7,676 nucleotides of DNA from Betaproteobacteria bacterium (lineage in GTDB: Bacteria; Pseudomonadota; Gammaproteobacteria; Burkholderiales; CAIKXV01). The notes below the pieces were generated by a model. It had not been told where the DNA came from, searched no databases, and saw only the letters and a list, made by a program, of their open reading frames with translations. Position 1 is the stretch's first letter; every line of letters starts with the position of its first letter. Both the position numbers and the translations under genes were made by a program. Location of the stretch: contig CANGUQ010000171.1 of NCBI GenBank assembly GCA_947456915.1, positions 1-7,676 of the forward strand, given 5' to 3'. Positions 1 through 7,025 of the stretch are shown here, piece after piece.

Positions 1-244
1 GCTTCGGCTCGAGTCGCAGCCCGGGCCCGGCCGCCGCGTGCCGCTCGGCGTCCTCGCCGTCCGCCGTGTCGACTTCGCCATCCTGCCGCACGGCATCGAC
101 GTTCAACAGCGCATCCGCCGGTGCATCGGGCAGGGTCTGCCGCGCCCGCCGCCGCAGCTGGCGCACCTGCCACGCGTTGAACAGCGCGACCGCGCCGATC
201 ACCAGCGCGCCCAGAACGATCAGACCACCCTGCAGTTCGCTCAT
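1..244 (-). CDS. zipA: Cell division protein ZipA, N-terminal part (3' end outside window)
   Basis: The frame begins at an ATG complementary to 242-244 and runs off the left edge, giving 81 visible residues that start MSELQGGLIVLGALVIGAVA. Residues 5-25 form one hydrophobic segment, followed by a basic stretch (RQLRRRARQ) and then an acidic, Ala/Asp/Glu-rich linker. This is the ZipA layout: an N-terminal membrane anchor, a charged patch and a flexible linker. The C-terminal FtsZ-binding domain would lie outside the window. In the family, ZipA tethers FtsZ to the inner membrane during Z-ring assembly. The gene starts 62 nt after the smc stop on the same strand, and smc-zipA is a familiar proteobacterial pair often followed by ligA. 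No strong Shine-Dalgarno is visible. Identity rests on the anchor sequence and on position, because the diagnostic domain is missing. Confidence 0.85.
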   Translation of the reverse strand, partial: MSELQGGLIVLGALVIGAVALFNAWQVRQLRRRARQTLPDAPADALLNVDAVRQDGEVDTADGEDAERHAAAGPGLRLEPK

Positions 245-306
245 CGCCGCTCGTGCCCCGCGCCGCGCCCGCGAGCGCTCGGATGAGGGATCGCGCCTTC
301 CATCGG

Positions 307-3300
307 TCAGGCTGCCTTGTCCTCGGTCAGGCGCATCGCCTGATCGATGTCCACCGCCACCACTCGCGACACACCCTGTTCCTGCATGGTGACGCCGATC
401 AGCTGCTGCGCCCCCTCCATCGTGATCTTGTTGTGCGAGATGAACAGGAACTGCGTGAACGCGGACATCTTCTGCAGCAGATTGCGGAAGCGCTCGGTGT
501 TGGTGTCGTCCAGCGGCGCATCGACCTCGTCGAGCAGGCAGAACGGCGCCGGATTGAGCTGGAACAGCGAGAACACCAGCGACAGCGCAGTCAGCGCCTT
601 CTCGCCGCCGGAGAGCAGCTGGATCGACGCGTTCTTCTTGCCCGGCGGGTGCGCGAAGATCTGCACGCCGCTGTCGAGGATCTCCTCGCCGGTGAGCACC
701 AGTTGCGCCTGCCCGCCGCCGAACAGCGCCGGGAACATCTCCGCGAGGTGCCGGTTCGCTTCGTCGAAGGTTGCCATCAGGCGCTCGCGCGTCTCGCGAT
801 CGATGCGGCGGATCGCGGTCTCCAGCGTACCGATCGCTTCGGTCAGGTCGTTGGCCTGCGCGTCGAGCGCGTTCTTCTTCTCGCTCGCCCCGCCGAGTTC
901 TTCGAGGGCAGCGAGATTGACCGCGCCCAGCGCGCTGATCTCCGCCTGCAGGCGATTGATCTCGCCGGCCAGCGTGCGCGGCCGCGGCCCGTCCTCGGCC
1001 TGCTTCGCCAGCGCCTGCTCGTCGGCGCCCGCCTCGACGAGCTTGGCGGCGAACTGCTCCTCGGTGAGGCGTGCCTCCTGCTCCTTGAGCTTCGCCTCGC
1101 CGATGGCGGTACGCAGCGGCTCGTGCTTCTGCTCGGAGGAAAGCCGCTCTTCGTCGGTCGCGCGCAGCCGCGTCTCGATCTCCGAAAGCGCATTGCGCGC
1201 CGCCGCCATCGCTGCCTCGCGCGTCGCGCGCAGCGCGAGCGCCTCCTGCAGCGACGCCTGCAGCGGCGCCGCGTCGAACTGACCGACTTCCGCGGTCAGC
1301 CGCTCGACTTCGCTCTGCAACCCCTGCAGTTCGTTCTCGGCCGTGCGCAGCGAGGCCTCGCCCTCGCCGATGCGCGTCTGTGCGGCCTGCACGCGGAACT
1401 GCGCCTGCTGCGCAGCCTGCGCAGCGTGCTGCGCGGTCTCTCTCGCGCGCGCGAGCGTCGCCTGCGTGCCGCCTGCCTCGGAACGGGTGGCAGCGAGTTG
1501 CGCGCCGATCGACTGCAGTTCGCCGGCGAAGCGCTCGAGATTCGCGTCCGTCGCGGTGAGACGCTCGGACTCCGTGCCGAGTTCAGCCGCGACCTCGGCC
1601 GCCTCGCGCTCGATCTGCGCGATGCGCTGCTCGACACGGTCGGCCTGCTCGGACTGGCGGACGAACTGCATCTGCGTCGCGTGCTGGTTCTGCCGCAGTT
1701 CATCGGCTGCGCGCCGGCGCTCGGCAAGCTCCCGGCGGGCACTCGCCACCGCTTCCACCGCAGCGGCATCGCGCTCGCGCGCCTCGGCGAGCCGCCCGGC
1801 AAGCGCGGCGAGCTGGGCATCGAGCGCCTCGATCTCGCGCTGGCGCGACAGCACGCCGTGCATTTCCGAATCCGGCGCGTAGAACACCACGCTCGAGCGT
1901 GACAGCAGGTGTCCGTCGCGAGTGACCAGTGTCGCACCGGCCGGCAGCCGCTCGCGCAGTCGCAGGCCCTCGGCGAGCGACGGGGCGACGAACACCTGCG
2001 ACAGCCAGTCGGCGAGAACCGGTGCCGTGCGTTCGTCGTCGCAGCTCACCAGTTCGCGCAGCGGTCGGCCGAGCACACCGAGCGACCCGGTGGTGGCGAC
2101 GCCGGCAGCGAGTTCGTACACGGCAACCTTGGCCCCGGGCATCTCGCCGAGCCAGGCGTCGCTCGGACCGATCCGCTCCACGGCGAATGCGTTGAGCCGC
2201 TCGCGCAGCACCGCCTCCAGCGCATTTTCCCAGCCGTCCTCGATCCGCACGCCCTGCCACAGCCGGCGCGCATCGGCGAGGCCGTGCCGGGCCGCCCAGT
2301 CACGAGTGGCCTGCGCATTGGCGAGCCGGCTCTGCAGCTGCTGCAGGGCGTCGCGCCGGGCCTGCACCTGCGTCAGTTCACGACTCGCGGCATCGACCGC
2401 AGAGCGCGCGTCACGCGCCGCGATTTCGCTCTGCGACAGCCGCTGCTCGGCGTGGCTCGCGCCAGCCATCGTCTCGGCGAGCTGCGCGCCCAGCTGCGCG
2501 ACGGCGCCCTGCAGCGCAGCGATCGCCTCGCGATCGGGCAGCGCCAGTCCGGCACGCTCGGCAGCGAGACGCTCACGGCGCTGGCCGAGCTGCTCGATCA
2601 ACCGCTGCGCCGACTCGCGGCGCGTCTCTTCGACCTGCCACAGCTGCTCGGCCTGGGCGAGCGCGCGCTCGGCCTCGCTCACCCGCGCCTGGGCCTGCGC
2701 GGCGGCCGCCTCGGCCTGCGGCAGCAGCGCCGCTTCGTGACCGGCATTCGCACGCGCCACCTCGGCCTGTTCGAGCGCCGCCTGCGCTTCGCGCCGCCAT
2801 TCGTCGAGGCTGGCGCCCATCGCCTGATGGCGCGCGTGCGTCTGCTCCAGACGCTCGCGCGCCTGCCCCAGTTGCGCGTCCACGCGCGCGCGCGTGTCGC
2901 GCAGGTAGGCGAGCTGCTGCTCCAGCCGCGACACTTCAGCATTCGCCTCGTACAGTTCACCCTGGGCGAGGCGGGCAGCGTCGTTGGCGAGCTGCTGGCC
3001 GTCGCGCGTCTCGGCGAGCCGCTTCTCTATCTCGCGCAGCCGTGCGGTCTCCGTCTCCAGCTCGATGGACAGCCGCTCCACCTCGCGGGCCAGTCGTTCG
3101 CGCTGTGCTGCGGCGTCGCCTCGGCGCAGGAACCAGAGCAGGTTCTGCGCCGACACGAGCTGGCCAGTGAGCGTCTGGAACTGGGCCGCCACCGCCGCCT
3201 GCGCGGTCAGCCGCTCGATCTGACGCTCGAGCTCCAGCCGTATGTCGTCGACGCGGGCGAGGTTCTGGCGCGCATCGGACAGCCGGTTCTCCGTTTCGCG

Positions 3301-3831
3301 CCGCCGCTCACGGTAACGCGAGACACCGGCCGCCTCCTCCAGGAACACCCGCAGCTCCTCGGGCTTCGCATCGATGATGCGGGAGATCGTGCCCTGCTCG
3401 ATGATCGCGTAGCCGCGCCCGCCCAGTCCGGTGCCGAGAAACACGTCGGCGACATCGCGCCGGCGGACGTGAACGTTGTTGATGTAGTACGCCGACTCAC
3501 CATCGCGCTCGAGCACGCGCTTGACGGAGAGCTCGGCATAGCTCGCCCACTGCCCGCCGGCCTTGCCCAGGCTGTTGTCGAATACCAGTTCGACGCTGGC
3601 GCGATTGGCCGGATTGCGCGTGGCCGAGCCGGAGAAGATCACGTCCTGCATCGTCTCGCCGCGCAGATGTCGGGCCGATGACTCGCCCAGCACCCAGCGC
3701 GTGGCATCGATCACGTTCGACTTGCCGCAGCCGTTGGGGCCGACCACCCCAACGATCTGCCCGGGCAGGCGGATGTGGGTGGGATCGACGAACGACTTGA
3801 ATCCGGACAGGCGTATCTCGGTCAGGCGCAC
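307..3831 (-). CDS. smc: Chromosome segregation/condensation ATPase SMC, full length
   Basis: This 1174-residue protein has the complete SMC architecture. The N-terminal head begins VRLTEIRLSGFKSFVDPT, with Walker A GPNGCGKS at residues 31-38 and a Q-loop region (GYAIIEQG) around residue 146. A long Glu/Arg/Ala/Gln-rich coiled coil follows from about 165 to 505. The globular hinge spans about 510-650, and a returning coiled coil runs to about 1000. The C-terminal head carries the signature LSGGE at 1073-1077 and Walker B LLDEVD at 1099-1104 with catalytic Glu1102. Length and motifs match intact family members. In the family, SMC dimers with ScpA/ScpB organise and segregate chromosomes by ATP-driven loop extrusion. 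The open frame extends upstream to about 4032, but homology begins at the GTG at 3829-3831, which I chose as the start. The ribosome site is poor (AAGAAG). The gene leads into zipA. Confidence 0.96.
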   Translation of the reverse strand: MRLTEIRLSGFKSFVDPTHIRLPGQIVGVVGPNGCGKSNVIDATRWVLGESSARHLRGETMQDVIFSGSATRNPANRASVELVFDNSLGKAGGQWASYAELSVKRVLERDGESAYYINNVHVRRRDVADVFLGTGLGGRGYAIIEQGTISRIIDAKPEELRVFLEEAAGVSRYRERRRETENRLSDARQNLARVDDIRLELERQIERLTAQAAVAAQFQTLTGQLVSAQNLLWFLRRGDAAAQRERLAREVERLSIELETETARLREIEKRLAETRDGQQLANDAARLAQGELYEANAEVSRLEQQLAYLRDTRARVDAQLGQARERLEQTHARHQAMGASLDEWRREAQAALEQAEVARANAGHEAALLPQAEAAAAQAQARVSEAERALAQAEQLWQVEETRRESAQRLIEQLGQRRERLAAERAGLALPDREAIAALQGAVAQLGAQLAETMAGASHAEQRLSQSEIAARDARSAVDAASRELTQVQARRDALQQLQSRLANAQATRDWAARHGLADARRLWQGVRIEDGWENALEAVLRERLNAFAVERIGPSDAWLGEMPGAKVAVYELAAGVATTGSLGVLGRPLRELVSCDDERTAPVLADWLSQVFVAPSLAEGLRLRERLPAGATLVTRDGHLLSRSSVVFYAPDSEMHGVLSRQREIEALDAQLAALAGRLAEARERDAAAVEAVASARRELAERRRAADELRQNQHATQMQFVRQSEQADRVEQRIAQIEREAAEVAAELGTESERLTATDANLERFAGELQSIGAQLAATRSEAGGTQATLARARETAQHAAQAAQQAQFRVQAAQTRIGEGEASLRTAENELQGLQSEVERLTAEVGQFDAAPLQASLQEALALRATREAAMAAARNALSEIETRLRATDEERLSSEQKHEPLRTAIGEAKLKEQEARLTEEQFAAKLVEAGADEQALAKQAEDGPRPRTLAGEINRLQAEISALGAVNLAALEELGGASEKKNALDAQANDLTEAIGTLETAIRRIDRETRERLMATFDEANRHLAEMFPALFGGGQAQLVLTGEEILDSGVQIFAHPPGKKNASIQLLSGGEKALTALSLVFSLFQLNPAPFCLLDEVDAPLDDTNTERFRNLLQKMSAFTQFLFISHNKITMEGAQQLIGVTMQEQGVSRVVAVDIDQAMRLTEDKAA

Positions 3832-3877
3832 TGAGGAGCTTCTTGTGGTGGGGGGTGAGCAAAACGGGCAGCCCGAT

Positions 3878-3883
3878 AGTTTA
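3878..3883 (-). promoter_or_regulatory. Weak -10 box candidate for smc
   Basis: On the minus strand TAAACT lies about 46 nt before the smc GTG, in an A/T-richer island (AAGTAAACTATCGG) within very GC-rich DNA. It matches the sigma-70 -10 consensus at four of six bases. No recognisable -35 element lies 16-18 nt upstream, so this is only a candidate. Its position between the terminator-like repeats and smc suits an independent smc promoter. Confidence 0.22.
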
Positions 3884-4074
3884 CTTGAGGCCCCTGCCGC
3901 CCGCCCGTTCCGGCCCGGGTGACCGCAACCACAGGCGAGCAAGGACTTCACACTGACCACCGGCGCGACCGGCATGCGGCTCACGAACGGAACACGAGCC
4001 TTTCGCAAACGGCTTCGCCCGCCCTCGCCCACGGTCCGCCCGCTCGCCGCACATCATGAACCCACCCCCGCCCG

Positions 4075-4092
4075 AAAAAGGGGCCAGGCCCC
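4075..4092 (-). terminator. Terminator-like hairpin (first repeat copy, nearest smc)
   Basis: On the minus strand this reads GGGGCCTGGCCCCTTTTT, the same G/C stem and T5 tail as the second copy, again in the minus direction only. It lies about 245 nt upstream of the smc start and about 190 nt upstream of the candidate smc -10 box. Confidence 0.4.
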
Positions 4093-4114
4093 TCGTCGAA
4101 TTCTCGTCGAATGC

Positions 4115-4133
4115 AAAAAGGGGCCAGGCCCCC
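4115..4133 (-). terminator. Terminator-like hairpin (second repeat copy)
   Basis: On the minus strand this reads GGGGGCCTGGCCCCTTTTT, a five-base-pair G/C stem with loop CTG followed directly by T5. The A run that would make it bidirectional is missing, so it should act only toward smc. Confidence 0.4.
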
Positions 4134-4147
4134 TCTAGAGGCGGGTG

Positions 4148-4171
4148 AAAAAAGGGGCCAGGCCCCTTTTT
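4148..4171. terminator. Bidirectional intrinsic-terminator-like hairpin (third repeat copy)
   Basis: The sequence is A6-GGGGCC-A-GGCCCC-T5. On either strand it can form a GGGGC/GCCCC stem with a three-nucleotide loop, extended by A-T pairs and followed by a run of five or six T. This is the shape of a Rho-independent terminator in both directions. On the minus strand it lies about 490 nt after the Bug-protein stop and would end transcripts from that unit before smc. Confidence 0.5.
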
Positions 4172-4605
4172 GAGCGGGGGAACGGTGAGATTGCGGCGTC
4201 GGTCGAGGCTGATGCCTCCGATCGTGACGATCGCGTGCGACTTCGCGATCTCGCTCGCGATGAAAGGCGCGTGCTCCTCGGCCGTGCTCGCCATCGGTTC
4301 GGCGCCGGGCTCGATCGGTTCGCCGCCGGGCGCCATGAGCCGTTCGCGCACATCGGCCGTCAGGTCGTGAGTCGGATGCCGGGCGTGGACGAAGACCCGG
4401 GACGGGGTGCCGTCGAGCCGCGTGCAGTTGCAGCCGCGGCACACCTCATCCGGTATCGCCGACGGTGTCACCGGAAGCGACGGCAGCACGAGTCGGATGA
4501 GGCGCCACTGCCACTCGCTCCTGCCGTGACGGGCAGATCCTGCGCCGGCACGTCCGGCATGTCGACGCAGCGGCCATCGTACCGCCACGGCCGGGGGCGG
4601 ACCCG
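4172..4605 (-). pseudogene. Possible frameshifted gene remnant of unknown family
   Basis: I do not recognise this protein. One minus-strand frame, open from a GTG at 4588, includes the segments DEVCRGCNCTRLDG, ARHPTHDLTADVRERL and ASEIAKSHAIVTIGGISLD. From about 4525 down to 4185 nearly all its codons end in G or C, as in the real genes here, while the opposing plus-strand frame does not. Upstream, from about 4587 to 4527, the G/C-ending pattern sits in a different minus frame (RYDGRCVDMPDVPAQDLPV), which suggests a frameshift near 4515-4530. At the 3' side the frame runs straight through all three repeats, giving repeated GPGPFF/WPLF-like translations, and on to a stop at 3881. The natural C-terminus therefore seems lost. 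A small intact hypothetical gene (3881-4588) or chance openness at high G+C are the alternatives. Confidence 0.3.
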
Positions 4606-4661
4606 GCTGGTCGGCCGTTGTCCGTCGGGCTGCGCCCCGCCTCGCAGTCCCGCCCCTGCCG

Positions 4662-5660
4662 TCACTCGTCAGTGCGACCGATGAACCGTACCGAGGCCTG
4701 GATGCGCTTCACCTCGCGCGCCCAGGCGCTGGCGAACTCCGGCCCGTCGAGATAGGCGACGGTGGATAGCGATTTCGTCATCGCCGCGCGAAATTCCTCG
4801 TCCTGGACCGCGGCGCGCACAGCGTCGAGCAGCACCCTCAGGACCGGTGCGGGCGTCCTGGCCGGCGCGAACAGTGCGGTCCACAGCGTGAACTCGATGT
4901 CGACGCCGCTCTCCCTGAACGTCGGCACGTCCGGAAACGCCGCCGAGCGCACGCTGCCCCACTGTGCGATCGGCCGCACGCGGCCACCCTTGACCTGCGG
5001 CATCGCCACGCTGGGCGCGGCCGCGAGCGCCGTCGCGTGACCACCGACCACTGCCGCCATCGCCGGTGCTCCGCCGGTGTACGGCACGTGGCGCAGCCGG
5101 ATGCCGGCAGCCTGTTCGAGAATGGCGATCGGCAGGTGCGTCGTGCCGTAGGTGCCCGAGGACGACACGAGAAAGTCTGCCGGTCGCGCCCTGGCCAGGG
5201 CGACGAACTCCTTCACCGTGCGTACCGGCAGCGACGGGTGCACCAGCAGCATCGCCGGGTCGGCGGTGATCTGCGCGAGCGGCACGAACTGCGACAGCTG
5301 AAAGGACGGCGGCCGCTGGAACACCTCGTCGATCGCCGGCACCGCCGCGAACGCCGGCGACTGCAGCAGCAGCGTGTAGCCGTCCGGCGCAGCGTTGGCC
5401 ACCGCGAGCGATCCGATGACCGTATTCGCACCGGGCCGATTGACCACGATCACCGGCTGGCGCAGCTGGCGCTGCATCGAGGCGGCCAGACCGCGTGCGA
5501 CGATGTCGACGAATCCGCCAGGCGCGTTCGGGTTCACGATGGTCACGGTCCTGACCGGGAACGGATCCTCCGCGTGCACCACCGCCGCCACAGCGAGCAG
5601 GACCGTACCGGCCACTCGCGTCAACCACCGCGCACGCAGTGCGCATCTGCCCTGCTGCAT
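4662..5660 (-). CDS. Tripartite tricarboxylate transporter substrate-binding protein (Bug/TctC family)
   Basis: This 332-residue protein is of normal Bug/TctC length. It opens with a Sec-type signal peptide: a basic N-terminus (RCALRARWLTR), a hydrophobic core (VAGTVLLAVAAVV) and a likely cut after Ala30 (VVHA|ED), so the mature protein should be periplasmic. Family motifs are NPNAPGGFVDIVAR (43-56), APDGYTLLL (91-99), HVPYTGGAPAM (191-201) and FPDVPTFRESG (242-252). Known members are Venus-flytrap receptors for carboxylates and other small anions, either feeding TctA/TctB permeases or acting as orphans. No TctA/TctB gene is visible here. The ATG at 5660 has an ideal Shine-Dalgarno; the frame stays open to 5744, but the signal peptide and ribosome site fix the start. 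It lies 141 nt downstream of the monooxygenase gene on the same strand, suggesting a shared substrate. The ligand cannot be predicted. Confidence 0.93.
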   Translation of the reverse strand: MQQGRCALRARWLTRVAGTVLLAVAAVVHAEDPFPVRTVTIVNPNAPGGFVDIVARGLAASMQRQLRQPVIVVNRPGANTVIGSLAVANAAPDGYTLLLQSPAFAAVPAIDEVFQRPPSFQLSQFVPLAQITADPAMLLVHPSLPVRTVKEFVALARARPADFLVSSSGTYGTTHLPIAILEQAAGIRLRHVPYTGGAPAMAAVVGGHATALAAAPSVAMPQVKGGRVRPIAQWGSVRSAAFPDVPTFRESGVDIEFTLWTALFAPARTPAPVLRVLLDAVRAAVQDEEFRAAMTKSLSTVAYLDGPEFASAWAREVKRIQASVRFIGRTDE

Positions 5661-5665
5661 GGAAA

Positions 5666-5674
5666 CTCCTCCTT
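5666..5674 (-). promoter_or_regulatory. Strong Shine-Dalgarno of the Bug-protein gene
   Basis: On the minus strand AAGGAGGAG lies five nucleotides before the ATG at 5660. This close match to the 16S rRNA tail decides the start over the longer open frame that reaches 5744. Confidence 0.8.
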
Positions 5675-5713
5675 GTCGAATTCCGCGCGCGCCGGTCTGC
5701 TGCCGGCACTGTC

Positions 5714-5729
5714 GCGATCCGGGGATCGC
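5714..5729. repeat. Inverted repeat in the monooxygenase-bug spacer
   Basis: GCGATCC-GG-GGATCGC is a perfect 16-nt palindrome with seven-base arms, in the 141-nt gap between the monooxygenase stop and the Bug-protein start. It could form a six-base-pair hairpin with a CGGG or CCCG tetraloop in RNA, or be a dimeric operator. No T run follows it on the minus strand, so it does not look like an intrinsic terminator. A second inverted repeat, CTGCCG/CGGCAG with a 13-nt loop, lies at 5736-5760. Confidence 0.4.
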
Positions 5730-5801
5730 CCCCGTCTGCCGCATCCTGCAACGACGGCAGGTGCGAACCGATCCCGTGGCCGGTCCGCCCCGGGCAGCGC
5801 G

Positions 5802-7016
5802 CTACATCGTCGGGCTCCTGAACTCGCCGCCCAGCGCGACCAGCGCCCACGGCGGCAGCTGGGCATCGACGCTGAACGCGATGTGGCCAGCGGCGGCGTG
5901 CGCATCGCGGAACAGCCGCTGCAGCACGTTGCGATCGTAGATGCCGCCAGCGCCTGCCATCTCGTGCAGCAGGTCGACCGCCTCGACCGCAATCTGCATC
6001 GCCGCCGCGCAGTTGCGCTTGTAGCGCAGCTTCTGCTCGATCGACAGCCCACCACTTCGCGCCACTTCGGCGAACGCCTCGGTGCAATCGTTGCGCAGGA
6101 AGCCGCGCATTGCATCCACCTTCGCCGCCGCCATCGACACCCGCCACTGCACCATCGGCATGTCGCGCATCTTCGCGCCGGTGTAGCGGGTCGAACGCGC
6201 CTTCACCGATTCGACGGTGAGATCGATCATCGCCTGTGCGTTGCCGAGCATCGCCGCGGCGATGCTGTGCCCGCCCATCGCCGGCGTGGGTACGCGATAG
6301 AGCGGATTCGGATGGTGGTCGAGCCCGGGGAAGCGGTGTCCCGCCCGCGCCACCTGCATCGACACCACGCGGTGTTCCGGCACGAAGATGTCCTGCGCGC
6401 GCACGGTGCGGCTGCCGGTGCCGCACATGCCCAGCGTCTGCCAGTCGTCGACGATCTCGTAGTCGGCCGCCGGCACCAGGCAGGCGCACCAGTCCACCGG
6501 TGTGTCGCCTTCGCGCACGACGCAGTACAGCATGTTCCACTGCGAGACGTCGACGCCCGAGGAGAAGCCCCACTCGCCCGACAGGCGCAGCCCGCCGTCG
6601 ACCCGCGTGCCGCGGCCCTGAACGTAGGCGATGCCCGAGGCGATCAGCGCGTCCGGATTCGCCCCCCACACCTCCTGCTGCGCACGGATGTCCCAGAGCG
6701 CGAGCTGGCGGTGGTGCGACGCGAGGTTGGCGAAGGTCCACGCGGTCGAGGCGTCGCCGCGACCGAGAATCTCGACCAGTTCGACGATCGCGGTGAGGTC
6801 GAGTTCCATGCCGCCGAACACGCGTGGCTGCTGGTAGCGAAACAGCCCGCTCGCGTGCAGCGCCTGCTCGATCGGCGCGATCATCCGGGTTGCCTGTTCC
6901 TGCGCTGCCGCGTGCTCGCGCAGCAGCGGGACCAGCGCGCGCGCGCGCTCGAGCGCTTCGGCGTGACCGACGTCGGCGAAGCTGCGCGCGGGTTGCGGGC
7001 GATGTGCGGTGTCCAC
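5802..7016 (-). CDS. Flavin-dependent monooxygenase, HsaA/HpaH-like (acyl-CoA dehydrogenase fold)
   Basis: The 404-residue product has the acyl-CoA-dehydrogenase-like order of domains: an N-terminal helical domain (about 15-125) with VFGGMELDL at 66-74, a middle beta domain (about 126-235) with SGEWGFSSGVDVSQWN at 146-161 and GMCGTGSRTV at 196-205, and a C-terminal helical domain (about 245-390) with RLFRDAHAAAGHIAF at 367-381. These motifs fit the oxygenase components of two-component flavin monooxygenases (HsaA, HpaH and DszC-like) better than true acyl-CoA dehydrogenases. Such enzymes hydroxylate phenols or related rings using reduced FMN/FAD from a partner reductase. No reductase gene is in this window. 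The start is GTG at 7014-7016, nine nucleotides after AGGAGG; the frame remains open to 7076 but lacks family similarity there. It is first in a probable unit with the Bug gene and divergent from queF. The substrate is unknown. Confidence 0.88.
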   Translation of the reverse strand: MDTAHRPQPARSFADVGHAEALERARALVPLLREHAAAQEQATRMIAPIEQALHASGLFRYQQPRVFGGMELDLTAIVELVEILGRGDASTAWTFANLASHHRQLALWDIRAQQEVWGANPDALIASGIAYVQGRGTRVDGGLRLSGEWGFSSGVDVSQWNMLYCVVREGDTPVDWCACLVPAADYEIVDDWQTLGMCGTGSRTVRAQDIFVPEHRVVSMQVARAGHRFPGLDHHPNPLYRVPTPAMGGHSIAAAMLGNAQAMIDLTVESVKARSTRYTGAKMRDMPMVQWRVSMAAAKVDAMRGFLRNDCTEAFAEVARSGGLSIEQKLRYKRNCAAAMQIAVEAVDLLHEMAGAGGIYDRNVLQRLFRDAHAAAGHIAFSVDAQLPPWALVALGGEFRSPTM

Positions 7017-7025
7017 TGAACCACT

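Larger units (their letters stand above)
4075..4171. repeat. Three-copy REP-like palindromic repeat array
   Basis: Three copies of AAAAAGGGGCCAGGCCCC begin at 4075, 4115 and 4149, with start spacings of 40 and 34 nt. The 18-nt core is identical in all three and is built on the palindrome GGGGCC-A-GGCCCC. The third copy continues into T5 and so forms a perfect 23-nt palindrome around a central A. The first two spacers hold other small symmetries: an imperfect 11-nt direct repeat (TCGTCGAAT at 4093-4101 and 4104-4112) and the palindrome CCTCTAGAGG at 4132-4141. Short GC-palindrome repeats of this form occur dispersed in many proteobacterial genomes as REP-type elements, some mobilised by RAYT transposases. 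No such transposase is in this window, so assignment to a REP family is inference. Confidence 0.75.
3832..4661. other. Long gap between bug and smc: REP-like array plus degenerate coding-like stretch
   Basis: About 830 nt separate the Bug-protein stop from the smc start, although every other spacing in the window is under 150 nt. From right to left it holds a stretch with strong third-position G/C bias on the minus strand (about 4172-4605), three palindromic repeats (4075-4171), about 190 nt with nothing recognisable (about 3885-4074), and the smc leader with a weak -10 candidate (3832-3883). No tRNA, transposase or confident intact gene is visible here. Confidence 0.6.

Noticed and set aside
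272..281. Palindrome CGAGCGCTCG in the smc-zipA gap as an operator
   Set aside because: Ten-base GC palindromes are expected by chance at this base composition and nothing else supports a binding site.
2881..2894. Alternating CG palindromes such as CACGCGCGCGCGTG here, CTCGCGCGCGCGAG at 1442-1455 and a 16-nt one at 6934-6949
   Set aside because: All lie inside coding sequence in Arg/Ala runs, where CGC/GCG codon bias produces such tracts. Z-DNA potential is possible but no functional context is visible.
253..3681. Two long plus-strand open frames (253-1902 and 1909-3681) opposite smc
   Set aside because: They are antisense to a clearly intact smc, have Arg/Leu-rich low-information translations with no known motif, and arise because high G+C depletes stop codons in opposing frames.
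3832..4032. N-terminal extension of SMC to about 4032
   Set aside because: The extra 67 residues (Arg/Gly/Ser/Pro-rich) have no SMC similarity and cover the probable promoter; family homology begins exactly at the GTG at 3831.
4075..4171. CRISPR array
   Set aside because: There are only three 18-nt repeats, with short spacers of about 16-22 nt and no cas genes. The palindrome plus A/T tails fits REP or terminator elements.
5037..7019. Plus-strand open frame of 660 codons opposite the monooxygenase and bug genes
   Set aside because: It spans two well-supported minus-strand genes and their spacer. The His/Arg-rich translation resembles no family, so it is a G+C shadow.
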